A DNA stretch of 64,000 bases, from assembly GCF_963674565.1 (NCBI RefSeq), contig NZ_OY771430.1, positions 5,456,001-5,520,000 on the forward strand, written 5' to 3'. Made by a program: the position numbers and the translations under genes. This DNA comes from an uncultured Carboxylicivirga sp. (lineage in GTDB: Bacteria; Bacteroidota; Bacteroidia; Bacteroidales; Marinilabiliaceae). Shown here in pieces: positions 43,172 to 51,240 of this stretch. Every line of letters starts with the position of its first letter. The stretch's first letter is position 1. The notes under the pieces were generated by a model, which worked only from the letters and a program-made list of their open reading frames with translations, was not told the DNA's origin and did not search any database.

Positions 43172-43729
43172 ATGTACAAGAATCTTTTTAATAGAGTTAA
43201 GGATCTGCTTTTTAAGCCTGCAAAAGCTTGGGAGGGTATAGTGGCCGAACAAAATTCCATTAATGATGTTTTGATGACTTTTAGTTTGCCATTAATTGGA
43301 GCATACAGCTTGTCCATATTTTTGGGATATTTATTGGGGCATCAGGAATTGGATTTTACAATTGCCACTAAGTTAGCTGCATTTACTTTTTCGGCGTGCT
43401 TTTTTGGATTGTATCTTGCTTATTTTATTTTAATTAAAGTAATGCCTATTAATGTTTTAAAAGAAGATAAGGGGTTGGCATTTAAGATAATAGCTTATTC
43501 TTCATTGCCCATTTATCTTTTAGGAATCATAACGGCATTAATTCCGCAAACAATCTTCTTTTTCTTTCTGGTGATATATGCAGCATATATAATTTGGGAA
43601 GGATTAAAGATATTGAATGTTGAGTCGGAGAATAGAGGGTGGCAAACTGTAGTTTTAACTATAATGGTTCTGGTTTTGCCTTATGTGTTACACAAGCTGT
43701 TAATATACCTTAGTAGGTTTGCTTTATGA
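43172..43729 (+). CDS. YIP1-family membrane protein
   Basis: A 185-residue inner-membrane protein with five hydrophobic segments (about residues 28-50, 64-90, 104-126, 128-147 and 157-178) and the N-terminal signature [18 protein letters not shown], typical of bacterial YIP1-domain proteins. Function unknown; the eukaryotic family acts in vesicle trafficking, which does not transfer. Its stop overlaps the smpB start by 4 bases (ATGA), so the pair is translationally coupled. Confidence 0.88.
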   Translation: MYKNLFNRVKDLLFKPAKAWEGIVAEQNSINDVLMTFSLPLIGAYSLSIFLGYLLGHQELDFTIATKLAAFTFSACFFGLYLAYFILIKVMPINVLKEDKGLAFKIIAYSSLPIYLLGIITALIPQTIFFFFLVIYAAYIIWEGLKILNVESENRGWQTVVLTIMVLVLPYVLHKLLIYLSRFAL

Positions 43730-44187
43730 GTCAATCATCAAATAGAATAAATATACGCAATAAGCGCTCAACATTTGATTATGAATTAATTGAACGGTTT
43801 TCTGCTGGTATTCAATTAGCTGGCACCGAAATTAAGTCTATTCGTTTGGGTAAAGCCAGTCTGGTGGATTCTTATTGTTATTTCGTTAAAGGAGAACTTT
43901 GGTTAAAGGGAATGAGAGTATCAGAATACTTTTATGGGACCTATAATAACCATCAGCCTGAACGTGAACGAAAGTTACTTCTTAAGAAAAAAGAGTTGCA
44001 GAAATTAGAGCGTAAAACAAAAGAGTCAGGTTTAACAATTATACCTATTCGTCTTTTTTTGAATGATCGTGGTTTTGCAAAAATTGAGATAGCACTTGCC
44101 AAAGGAAAAAAACAACACGACAAGCGTGAAACACTAAAACAGAAAGATGCAAGTCGTGAAATGGATCGTGTTCGAAAAAAATACTAG
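43726..44187 (+). CDS. smpB: SsrA-binding protein
   Basis: A 153-residue trans-translation factor. Characteristic segments are [29 protein letters not shown] near the N-terminus, [18 protein letters not shown] in the middle (tmRNA contact) and the basic C-terminal tail [21 protein letters not shown], which is disordered and enters the decoding centre. Length is normal. Translation is coupled to the preceding YIP1 gene. The tmRNA gene itself was not seen in this window. Confidence 0.97.
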   Translation: MSQSSNRINIRNKRSTFDYELIERFSAGIQLAGTEIKSIRLGKASLVDSYCYFVKGELWLKGMRVSEYFYGTYNNHQPERERKLLLKKKELQKLERKTKESGLTIIPIRLFLNDRGFAKIEIALAKGKKQHDKRETLKQKDASREMDRVRKKY

Positions 44188-44351
44188 AATCTTTTAATTA
44201 CCACGCAACCTTTCTTTTTCTTATTCATCAGAGATATTAAACCAATGATGTATATGCGTAAGGAACTTTGCCTTTGTTTATGGTTGTGTTGTTCGCACGA
44301 AAAGTTTAATTTCAATACTCTGTTTCTTTTAACAAATTTTGAAATTTAATC

Positions 44352-44906
44352 TTGTTTGTGAGCGAACTGAATAAAATAATTGAGGAATGCCAAAACAATA
44401 AGCGAAGGGCTCAGCAACAATTGTACAATATGTTTGCCCCCAAGATGCTGGGTGTTTGTATGCGTTATTGCAAGAGCAGGAGTGAAGCAGAAGATTGCTT
44501 GCAGGAGGGGTTTATAAAAGTTTTTTCAAAAATACATCTGTTTGGTTTTAAAGGTTCTTTTGAAGGATGGATTCGAAGAATTATTGTAAATACTGTAATC
44601 GAATTCTATCGTAAGAAGCAACCTGAGATTTTGGTTGATGAATTTCCAACAATTTCGGAAGATGAAGAGGAAGTTTTTGTTCCTGTTGTCAGTCAACAAG
44701 AATTGTTGGCTATGATTCAGGAATTGCCTCCAAAATATAGACTGGTTTTTAATATGTATGCTATTGAAGGGTTTTCTCATCAGGAAATAGCAGAAGAGAT
44801 GGATATTTCAATAGGTACATCAAAATCAAACCTGTCAAGGGCAAGGCAATGGTTAAAGCAAAAAATTGAAGAAAAGGTCAAAGGAAAAAAACAAGGGGTA
44901 TGTTAG
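44352..44906 (+). CDS. RNA polymerase sigma factor, ECF type
   Basis: A 184-residue sigma-70-family protein with region 2 (YNMFAPKMLGVCMRYCKSRSEAEDCLQEGFIKVFSKI) and region 4 (IQELPPKYRLVFNMYAIEGFSHQEIAEEMDISIGTSKSNLSRARQWLK). The start is TTG at 44352 or GTG at 44358. It overlaps the next gene, an anti-sigma-like protein, by 7 bases. The pair likely controls an envelope regulon; the signal is unknown. Target promoters cannot be identified. Confidence 0.93.
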   Translation: MFVSELNKIIEECQNNKRRAQQQLYNMFAPKMLGVCMRYCKSRSEAEDCLQEGFIKVFSKIHLFGFKGSFEGWIRRIIVNTVIEFYRKKQPEILVDEFPTISEDEEEVFVPVVSQQELLAMIQELPPKYRLVFNMYAIEGFSHQEIAEEMDISIGTSKSNLSRARQWLKQKIEEKVKGKKQGVC

Positions 44907-46246
44907 ATCTCGGGAATAAAATAGATGAAGCCTTCCGAAATGGATTGGGTGGTATGGAGATTGATCCATCACCTGATGTATGGTCAGGAATAGAGTCAGG
45001 GCTTAATTCGGGAGGAAAGAAAAAAGGATTATTTTTTATGTGGAGTATGGTTGCTGCGGCTTCTATCTTGGCAGCTGTTATGACAACAATCTTTTTGTTT
45101 CAGGATAAAAATCCAAACGATTTATCCTCATCAATGGCTGAAATACCAAATACCATAATAGAAGAAAATAATATTGATAATAAACTAAATCCTCATACTA
45201 GCACTGAGCGGTTAAATAATGTTATTGAAAAAAATGAAATAAAACATGATGACAATAATTTAATTTTAGCATTAAAGGGAGATGCTAATAATAAAAGTAA
45301 TAAAGCTGTTCTTTCTAGTACGACTGTTATCATTAAAGATAGAGAAGAAGAGCATTTCAAATATCTTAACAAAAAAGGTATTGAAGAACTCTATAGCCAT
45401 TCAAAAATAAATTCCAGGCAACTGAAATCTGAAAAAAAGAACGAATATTTTCCATTGTATGCCTTTAATGATGAGGTAAAATCAAAAAATGATTATCAAC
45501 TCTTGGTTGGAGGTGCCATTTCTTCCGCATATAATTATCGTCAAACATCCGGGGCTCCTGTTCGATCCTATGATTCTTACACCGAAAGTGGTGTTAATTC
45601 AATGGGTGGAGGTATAAATGTACGAATCGAAACCAGGAAAAGATGGAGTATTGAAACTGGAGTTGTTTATGCGCAATTAGGGCAAGAAATTAACAGTGCA
45701 GTCAATTATGCGTCTGATTTAATGTATAGCGATGCCATGATTAATGCTAGTGTGGACTTGCCAAAAACCTATAATAACTCAATGGGTAAGATTAAGTTTA
45801 ATACTAATAATAGTTCTTCAGCTCCCCAATTGAATTATGAGGTGATGGGATCTATTTATGATATGGCATTGTTATCTGAAGGTGATGGAATAAGACAGAC
45901 ATTAGAATATATTGAGATACCATTAATGGCTAGGTATAAATTGATTGAAGGATTTTCGATTTTATCTATTGCAGGAGGTTTGAGTTCGAATATTTTAGTT
46001 GGTAATACTGCTTATCTTCTCGATGGCAATAGTCGTTTGGAAGTTGGTGAGATGGAAGGTATAAAGCCCGTTTCGTGGAGTAGCTCAGTAGGTTTAGGAC
46101 TGGAGGTACCTGTAACCAAAATGGTTCGTATAAGCATTGAACCTCGTTTTAAATATTACTTGGAATCAATTAATGATAATTCGGATTATAACTTTCAACC
46201 CTATGCTTTTTCGGTGTTTGGTGGAATTTCCTTTTTACTAAAATAA
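44900..46246 (+). CDS. Anti-sigma-like protein fused to an outer-membrane-type beta-barrel domain
   Basis: A 448-residue protein. The N-terminal ~45 residues (IDPSPDVWSGIESGL) are the cytoplasmic segment common to Bacteroidota anti-sigma-like proteins, followed by one TM helix (about 47-68), a low-complexity Asn/Asp/Lys-rich linker (about 75-180) and a C-terminal domain (about 195-448) resembling PorT-type eight-stranded barrels (LLVGGAISSAYNYRQ, LEYIEIPLMARYKLIE, SVFGGISFLLK at the very end). A single chain with an inner-membrane helix and a barrel-like domain is odd: either it spans the periplasm or the domain is a periplasmic barrel relative. It overlaps the sigma gene by 7 bases and its stop abuts the stop of the ABC gene. 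Confidence 0.8.
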   Translation: MLDLGNKIDEAFRNGLGGMEIDPSPDVWSGIESGLNSGGKKKGLFFMWSMVAAASILAAVMTTIFLFQDKNPNDLSSSMAEIPNTIIEENNIDNKLNPHTSTERLNNVIEKNEIKHDDNNLILALKGDANNKSNKAVLSSTTVIIKDREEEHFKYLNKKGIEELYSHSKINSRQLKSEKKNEYFPLYAFNDEVKSKNDYQLLVGGAISSAYNYRQTSGAPVRSYDSYTESGVNSMGGGINVRIETRKRWSIETGVVYAQLGQEINSAVNYASDLMYSDAMINASVDLPKTYNNSMGKIKFNTNNSSSAPQLNYEVMGSIYDMALLSEGDGIRQTLEYIEIPLMARYKLIEGFSILSIAGGLSSNILVGNTAYLLDGNSRLEVGEMEGIKPVSWSSSVGLGLEVPVTKMVRISIEPRFKYYLESINDNSDYNFQPYAFSVFGGISFLLK

Positions 46247-48028
46247 TTACGAAAAGCTGTTGACCATTTTATAAAATTCGCCCTTCGAAGAAATAAGATC
46301 TTCATAAGAGCCATTTTCATAGATTTCACCATCCTTTAATACAACAATTATATCTGCCAAATGAATAGTCGAAAGTCTGTGACTCACTATGATTGCTGTT
46401 CTGTTTCGAGTAATTTCTTTAAAATGTGAAATCAGATTCGCCTCGGTAAAAGCATCTAATGAACTGGTTGGTTCATCAAGTATAATTATCTGAGCATCGT
46501 TATAAAAAGATCGGGCAAGAGCAGTTCGTTGCCATTCGCCTCTGCTAAGCATTTCACTATCTTTGAACAGTGTTCCTAAAGGTGTTTCATACCCTTTTTT
46601 TAGGTTGTCGAAAATGTTATGAATACCAGCATTTTGGGCAGCTTTTTTTATTTGATCCATCTCATATGGTCGACGCACATTTCCATATCGGATATTATCT
46701 TTCGCAGAAACATTATAAAGCATAAAATCCTGAAAAATGATACTCATGTTTTCTGCAAGATCACTTGGATGAATGTCATTGAGATTGCAATTATCCAGTA
46801 AAATTTTGCCACTTGTTGGCTTATATAAACCGGCAAGAAGTTTTACTAATGTGGTTTTACCAGAACCATTGGCACCTACCAAAGCTATCGTTTTTCCAAC
46901 AGGAATGGTAAGATTAAGATTTTTAAAGACCCATCTCTCAGTATTTGGATATTTAAAACCAATGCCATTGAATTGGATATTGGTTTTTAAAGGGGTTGGG
47001 AAATTTCCAATTACGTTTTTTTCAGAGGGAAGCTCAATTTGTTGAAAATCAAAAAAGTTTTTGAGAAATAAATTATCTTCTAGTAACGATGAAATGCGGG
47101 TCAGAAATTCTTGTAGTACCGCATAACTTCGTTGTAAAGCTAAAAAATACATAGCCATTGCTCCATTTGTAATCTTACCTTCAATTGCTTCAATAATAAT
47201 AAACGAGAATACGAGCAGTAGAATAAGTGTGGCAAATACTTGTACCAAAGTTTCACGGAATGTTTTACTTTTTGATATGGCCCACTGTTTGCTCCTTAAG
47301 TTATCTCTTACTTCATTATACTTATTGCTAAATGTCTTACTTAAGTTGAAAATACGAACTTCTTTTGCGAAATCTTTTCCTACTAATAAGCGATTAAAAT
47401 AATGTAATCGCCGTTCGTCTTCTGTTTGCTCTTGTTTTAAATCATATCCCTTCTTAGAAAAATATAGTCGAAAAATAATAATCGGAAAGCCGGCAACCAT
47501 TAAAATTGGTATGATTAACCAGTTAAAGGTGGTTAAAACCGTCAGCATTACAATTAAGGTAATTGTATTCTGAAGTAATCCCAGCAGACTGTAAAATACT
47601 TTGCTTGGTCTGAAATTAGCTTCATTAACAGCTCTGAAAAATAAATCCTGATAGGTGCTATCCTCAAAAAAACCATATGGTAATCGAACCGTCTTAAAAT
47701 GAATGAGGTTTTGTATGTAATCATTCAAAAAATGAGAATGTCTTTCTCTTACAAGATTATTCACAGATCCACTAATGGCATTAAGAAGGAAAAATGCTCC
47801 AACCAAAGTTAAAGTCGGATATAGATTGGATATTGCAAAATTATTGTTGGAGCTGGAAGAGCTCACAATATCAATCAATTGTTTTACGACCAGCAGAAGC
47901 AAAAGTGGTATAAGGCCCCTTATAATAGTAAAAAATGCATTTATAAAAGTCCATTTTGGAGAACTTAGATAAACCAATTCTACTGCCTTAAAGATATGTT
48001 TTAATGAATGTGATTTTTTAGTGCTCAT
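46247..48028 (-). CDS. ABC transporter, fused permease and ATPase (peptide-cluster exporter)
   Basis: A 593-residue half-transporter with six TM helices in the N-terminal ~320 residues and an ATPase domain: Walker A GANGSGKTT (near residue 383), Q-loop FQDFML, signature LSRGEWQRTALARS (variant of LSGGQ), Walker B IIILDEPTSSLDA and H-loop SHR. There is no C39 peptidase domain, so it cannot process its own cargo. It is the last gene of the PqqD / small peptide / HprK-like / S26 peptidase series (gap to the peptidase 102 bases), and is the likely exporter of that product. Its stop codon directly touches that of the converging anti-sigma gene. Confidence 0.9.
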   Translation of the reverse strand: MSTKKSHSLKHIFKAVELVYLSSPKWTFINAFFTIIRGLIPLLLLLVVKQLIDIVSSSSSNNNFAISNLYPTLTLVGAFFLLNAISGSVNNLVRERHSHFLNDYIQNLIHFKTVRLPYGFFEDSTYQDLFFRAVNEANFRPSKVFYSLLGLLQNTITLIVMLTVLTTFNWLIIPILMVAGFPIIIFRLYFSKKGYDLKQEQTEDERRLHYFNRLLVGKDFAKEVRIFNLSKTFSNKYNEVRDNLRSKQWAISKSKTFRETLVQVFATLILLLVFSFIIIEAIEGKITNGAMAMYFLALQRSYAVLQEFLTRISSLLEDNLFLKNFFDFQQIELPSEKNVIGNFPTPLKTNIQFNGIGFKYPNTERWVFKNLNLTIPVGKTIALVGANGSGKTTLVKLLAGLYKPTSGKILLDNCNLNDIHPSDLAENMSIIFQDFMLYNVSAKDNIRYGNVRRPYEMDQIKKAAQNAGIHNIFDNLKKGYETPLGTLFKDSEMLSRGEWQRTALARSFYNDAQIIILDEPTSSLDAFTEANLISHFKEITRNRTAIIVSHRLSTIHLADIIVVLKDGEIYENGSYEDLISSKGEFYKMVNSFS

Positions 48029-48130
48029 TAATTATGTTGCATATAACACTAAAGTAATATTAATAATCCAGCAATTTAAAAACCATATAGAGAAAATATT
48101 CTAATAGGTGATTCTTGTGTGTTGAAATTT

Positions 48131-48574
48131 CTATATGGATTGATGTTTCAATTTTAAATATAATAATGCGTTATATCTTATTATGACTCTTGGAAATTTT
48201 CCTAAATGTGGCATCAATTGTTTTGAAATTCTAAAAATCCAATGATTAACAGATTGATAGCTGTTTTTTCTTGTTCTACCAATTACTTTCCCTAAAATAT
48301 CCTGTTGTGACAATATAGGGTCAGCAGAAAAAAGACTATCTCCTTTACACATAACTTTTGTATCCGAAATGGTAATTATTCTATGAGCGATAAGTGTTTC
48401 TGTACCTTTAAAAACGATAATGTCACCTTTCGTGTAATTGCCTTCTGGTGATATCTTTAATTTGTCTCCCGGCAATAGCAAAGGAAACATACTGATTCCA
48501 TGAGCTTGAATCTCTGTCGTTTTACCTTCTTTTAAAAGATCAACGATAATATTTATGAAATCATTCTTATCCAA
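48131..48574 (-). CDS. S24/S26-type signal-peptidase-like protein
   Basis: A 147-residue protein with the S26 fold: nucleophile Ser28 in AHGISMFPLLLPGD, GDIIVF, and IAHRI with His64 in the place where bacterial SPase I has Lys, as in the SipW/Sec11 (Ser-His-Asp) subtype; a likely acid is Asp79 in MCKGDS. No N-terminal membrane anchor is evident, although the C-terminus is basic. Overlaps the HprK-like gene by 8 bases. In PqqD/HprK-like clusters such peptidases are thought to cut the leader off a small peptide, so the 69-residue neighbour is the obvious substrate. This is inference. Confidence 0.85.
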   Translation of the reverse strand: MDKNDFINIIVDLLKEGKTTEIQAHGISMFPLLLPGDKLKISPEGNYTKGDIIVFKGTETLIAHRIITISDTKVMCKGDSLFSADPILSQQDILGKVIGRTRKNSYQSVNHWIFRISKQLMPHLGKFPRVIIRYNALLYLKLKHQSI

Positions 48575-49454
48575 ATTTATTCAGAATTAAATCGATAATG
48601 TCACCGTCGGGTTTGAAACCAACTTCAAATACACCAATGCTTTCAACTGTTTGGGTAATATAATCCAATCTTTCTTTAATCTGCAATTCGTTGAAATGAT
48701 ATTGTATACAATTACTCAAAATAGAAAGGATTCCACTGGTTCTACTTAGGGGTTTAATGTAGTTATGGGGTGATTGCTTAATGATGAAAAGTCTACTAAG
48801 CTGTACACTTTTATTAACATCTTTGTAATATGGCATTGGAGTGTTGTATAAATAATAATCGTTACCATATGGATTAACAATAATCCTGTCATCATTAATG
48901 ATAGTAGCTCCTTTTTTTTGCCATAGTTTTGCCATGGTTGTTTTACCGGTACCCGAAACTGCAGAAAACAAAAATCCAGCTCCATTATAGTTTACAGCTG
49001 AAGCATGCATAATAAAGCCTTTACTACTGTGAACAAAGTATTGTAAAATCAGGATTCCAATAGGGTGAAAGAATGGATCAATTTCAATGGTTTCTTTGGA
49101 TTTGGTTATCAGCTGCAAATTAATCGCTTTTTCTTTTTCGTTAATTGTTGCTAAGCCTGAATGTATGTCAATATCTTTTTCAAACTCGAAGTGAATGAAT
49201 TTGTTGGAATCATTTTTTAGTAGCTTCCACTTGTAAGGAATTTCTTCTTCGAAGGATTGAGCCCCTTTAAATACTGTTTGAAGGTTGATGAGGTCGATTT
49301 CTTCTATACAGTCAATGTTTATTATCCAATCAGGCTTTTCAGAACTTTCTATGAAAAGCTGACTTCCACAGAACGTTTTAGGTAATAAAAAAGGACATAA
49401 GAAATTAACTTTTATTCTTATATCCCCAATATTGTAAATGGTGCTATTTACCAT
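48567..49454 (-). CDS. HPr-kinase-like protein
   Basis: A 295-residue protein with the C-terminal HprK kinase fold: GFIMHASAVNYNG (142-158 region), Walker A SGTGKTT (167-173), and DD of INDDRIIV (188-189) near the metal site. The N-terminal ~130 residues are unlike the HPr kinase N-domain. Relatives in lasso-peptide clusters phosphorylate the precursor; relatives in PqqD-linked clusters have no assigned substrate. It starts 7 bases after the small peptide gene and overlaps the peptidase gene by 8 bases, so it belongs to one operon and may modify the peptide. There is no HPr or PTS gene nearby. Confidence 0.85.
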   Translation of the reverse strand: MVNSTIYNIGDIRIKVNFLCPFLLPKTFCGSQLFIESSEKPDWIINIDCIEEIDLINLQTVFKGAQSFEEEIPYKWKLLKNDSNKFIHFEFEKDIDIHSGLATINEKEKAINLQLITKSKETIEIDPFFHPIGILILQYFVHSSKGFIMHASAVNYNGAGFLFSAVSGTGKTTMAKLWQKKGATIINDDRIIVNPYGNDYYLYNTPMPYYKDVNKSVQLSRLFIIKQSPHNYIKPLSRTSGILSILSNCIQYHFNELQIKERLDYITQTVESIGVFEVGFKPDGDIIDLILNKFG

Positions 49455-49461
49455 TGATCAA

Positions 49462-49671
49462 TTACAAGTTATCGTAATCTGGTGTTGTGCCACCAAAAGG
49501 AGTCTCTGAATTAAGAGTGGTTGGATATTCAGGTGATGGACCAGGAGCTGCAGAGCCACCCCAGGGATCACCAGATGGATCATCTATTCCCGAAGTCATA
49601 ATAAGACAGATTTCTTGATCAATCTGATAAGTTTCGATGGTAGGCGGTATATATGCTCTTTTAATCTTCAT
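49462..49671 (-). CDS. Candidate ribosomally made precursor peptide (69 residues)
   Basis: A 69-residue ORF with a basic start (KIKRAYIPPTIETYQIDQEI), then CLIMTSG, and an unusual core from residue ~29 rich in Gly, Pro, Ser, Thr and Asp (DDPSGDPWGGSAAPGPSPEY then PTTLNSETPFGG). The single Cys is at 22. The Y-x-P-P-x-I-E leader pattern resembles short Bacteroidota peptides found beside modification genes. It lies between the PqqD gene (13 bases upstream) and the HprK-like gene (7 bases downstream). It is best explained as the cargo of this cluster; a structural small protein is an alternative. Confidence 0.75.
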   Translation of the reverse strand: MKIKRAYIPPTIETYQIDQEICLIMTSGIDDPSGDPWGGSAAPGPSPEYPTTLNSETPFGGTTPDYDNL

Positions 49672-49684
49672 TTATTATAATCAC

Positions 49685-49969
49685 TTAATCAAGTGGTTTT
49701 ATGATTTTGGCTTTAACTGCTTCAGAAATAAAAGCTCTTATATCATCTTCAGCAACTTGTTTATCTACTTCAAATTCTTTACAAACCAACTGTAATATTT
49801 CGGTTTCTGTTTTAGGTTCAAATAATTGATCATAAATAAATAAGCCAACTTCATTTAAGGAGAAAACTTTATTCATTTGTGCAACTTCTGATGTAACAGG
49901 AACTATAACCAATTCATCTCCAATCTTTTTTTCTACGTATCCTGTTACTTTTCTAAAACGCTGTTCCAC
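49685..49969 (-). CDS. PqqD-family peptide chaperone
   Basis: A 94-residue protein with the PqqD/RRE winged-helix fold: an N-terminal beta hairpin (VTGYVEKKIGDELVIVPVTS), then VFSLNEVGLFIYDQLFEPKTETEIL with a strongly conserved L-N-E-V-G motif, and a C-terminal helix (DIRAFISEAVKAKIIKPLD). Such proteins bind the leader of a precursor and deliver it to modifying enzymes. It is the first gene of the cluster, and a perfect 14-base dyad (50009-50022) lies just upstream. Fits the HPr-rel PqqD subgroup by context. Confidence 0.88.
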   Translation of the reverse strand: MEQRFRKVTGYVEKKIGDELVIVPVTSEVAQMNKVFSLNEVGLFIYDQLFEPKTETEILQLVCKEFEVDKQVAEDDIRAFISEAVKAKIIKPLD

Positions 49970-49986
49970 TGTAAATAAATTAGTTG

Positions 49987-50022
49987 CAAAAATATAAAAA
50001 AACCACTATTAGCCTTGGCTAA
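49987..50022 (-). promoter_or_regulatory. Promoter-like box and dyad upstream of the peptide cluster
   Basis: On the minus strand TATTTTTG (49994-49987) matches the -7 consensus TAnnTTTG 17 bases before the pqqD-like ATG. The perfect inverted repeat TTAGCC-TT-GGCTAA lies at 50009-50022, just upstream and overlapping the -33 area, so it could be a repressor site. No clear TTTG -33 element was found. Confidence 0.4.
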
Positions 50023-50096
50023 AGGTTAAAAGTTTATTTTATTTTGACTAAATTGCTATTTTACTGCTTTAATAAACACTTAAATTTGCGAATAGT

Positions 50097-51116
50097 TTAA
50101 AATTCTAATCGTGCAAAAGGAGCAGTTTCCTGACCAACAAACTCTTTTCGTAAATATTTATAATAACCATTAATTGCAATCATTGCTGCATTGTCGGTCG
50201 TGTACGCAAACTTAGGTATGTAAGTTACCCAATTATATTTATGAGCCGATTCATTTATTCTGTTTCGCAATCCGGAGTTGGCAGAAACACCTCCAGCCAA
50301 AGCTACCTGCTTAATACCAGTGTCTTTCGAAGCCTTAATTAATTTGTCCATTAAAATATCGATAATGGTCTTTTGAAGAGAGGCACAAATATCATTTTTA
50401 TTTTCCTCAATAAAATCTGGATTGACCTTAATCTGATCTCTTAAGAAATAAAGGAATGATGTTTTTAACCCACTAAAACTGTAATCGTAATTATCTATTC
50501 TTGGCTTGCTAAAAGAAAAAGCATTTTCATTGCCCTGTGTAGCAAGTTTATCAATCAGAGGTCCTCCCGGATAAGGTAAGCCCATTACTTTAGCACATTT
50601 ATCAAATGCTTCTCCTGCAGCATCGTCAATGGTCTGTCCAATAATCTCCATCTCCAAATGACTTTTTACCAAAACAATTTGACTATTACCACCTGATACA
50701 AGGAGACATAAAAATGGAAATTCAGGTTGATCGGTGTCTTCCGGATGTTCTTTAATAAAATGGGCTAGAACATGTGCATGCAAATGGTTCACTTCAATTA
50801 AAGGTAGATTATTAGCCAAAGCGAAACCTTTAGCGAAAGAAGTACCAACCAATAACGATCCCATTAGACCCGGGCCACGAGTAAAAGCAACAGCATTAAT
50901 TTCTTCTTTATCTATTTTGGCATCCTTGATTGCTTTGTCAACAACCGGTATAATATTTTGCTGATGAGCTCGCGAAGCTAATTCAGGTACAACTCCTCCA
51001 AAAGCTTTATGCACATCCTGATTTGCAACACAATTTGAAAGGATCACTTCATCTTTAAACACTGCTGCTGAAGTATCATCGCAAGATGATTCAATCGCTA
51101 AAATAATCACACTCAT
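50097..51116 (-). CDS. tsaD: tRNA N6-adenosine threonylcarbamoyltransferase
   Basis: A 339-residue ASKHA-fold metalloprotein. Metal ligands are HLHAH (His pair near residues 115-119 in EVNHLHAHVLAHF); nucleotide-binding motifs are LAIESSCDDT, LLVSGGNSQIV and AGGVSANSGLRN. It installs threonylcarbamoyl on A37 of ANN-decoding tRNAs together with TsaB/TsaE. Length is typical. It is divergent from tamB, 124 bases away, and upstream of the peptide cluster on the same strand; 127 bases separate it from the pqqD-like gene, so a separate promoter is likely there. Confidence 0.97.
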   Translation of the reverse strand: MSVIILAIESSCDDTSAAVFKDEVILSNCVANQDVHKAFGGVVPELASRAHQQNIIPVVDKAIKDAKIDKEEINAVAFTRGPGLMGSLLVGTSFAKGFALANNLPLIEVNHLHAHVLAHFIKEHPEDTDQPEFPFLCLLVSGGNSQIVLVKSHLEMEIIGQTIDDAAGEAFDKCAKVMGLPYPGGPLIDKLATQGNENAFSFSKPRIDNYDYSFSGLKTSFLYFLRDQIKVNPDFIEENKNDICASLQKTIIDILMDKLIKASKDTGIKQVALAGGVSANSGLRNRINESAHKYNWVTYIPKFAYTTDNAAMIAINGYYKYLRKEFVGQETAPFARLEF

Positions 51117-51240
51117 AATTTCTTCTTATAGAATTAGCTTCCTAGTCGTTTAAATTCCTTCTTTTTCTTAATTTTGGTGGGGTTTTAAACGGGTCAAAAA
51201 TATAAAAAAAAATATCAAAATAGGACTGTATGTATTAGCG

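Noticed and set aside
46247..49969. Lasso peptide cluster
   Set aside because: PqqD-like and HprK-like genes plus an ABC exporter fit, but there is no asparagine-synthetase-like cyclase or transglutaminase-type protease, and the peptidase is of S26 type.
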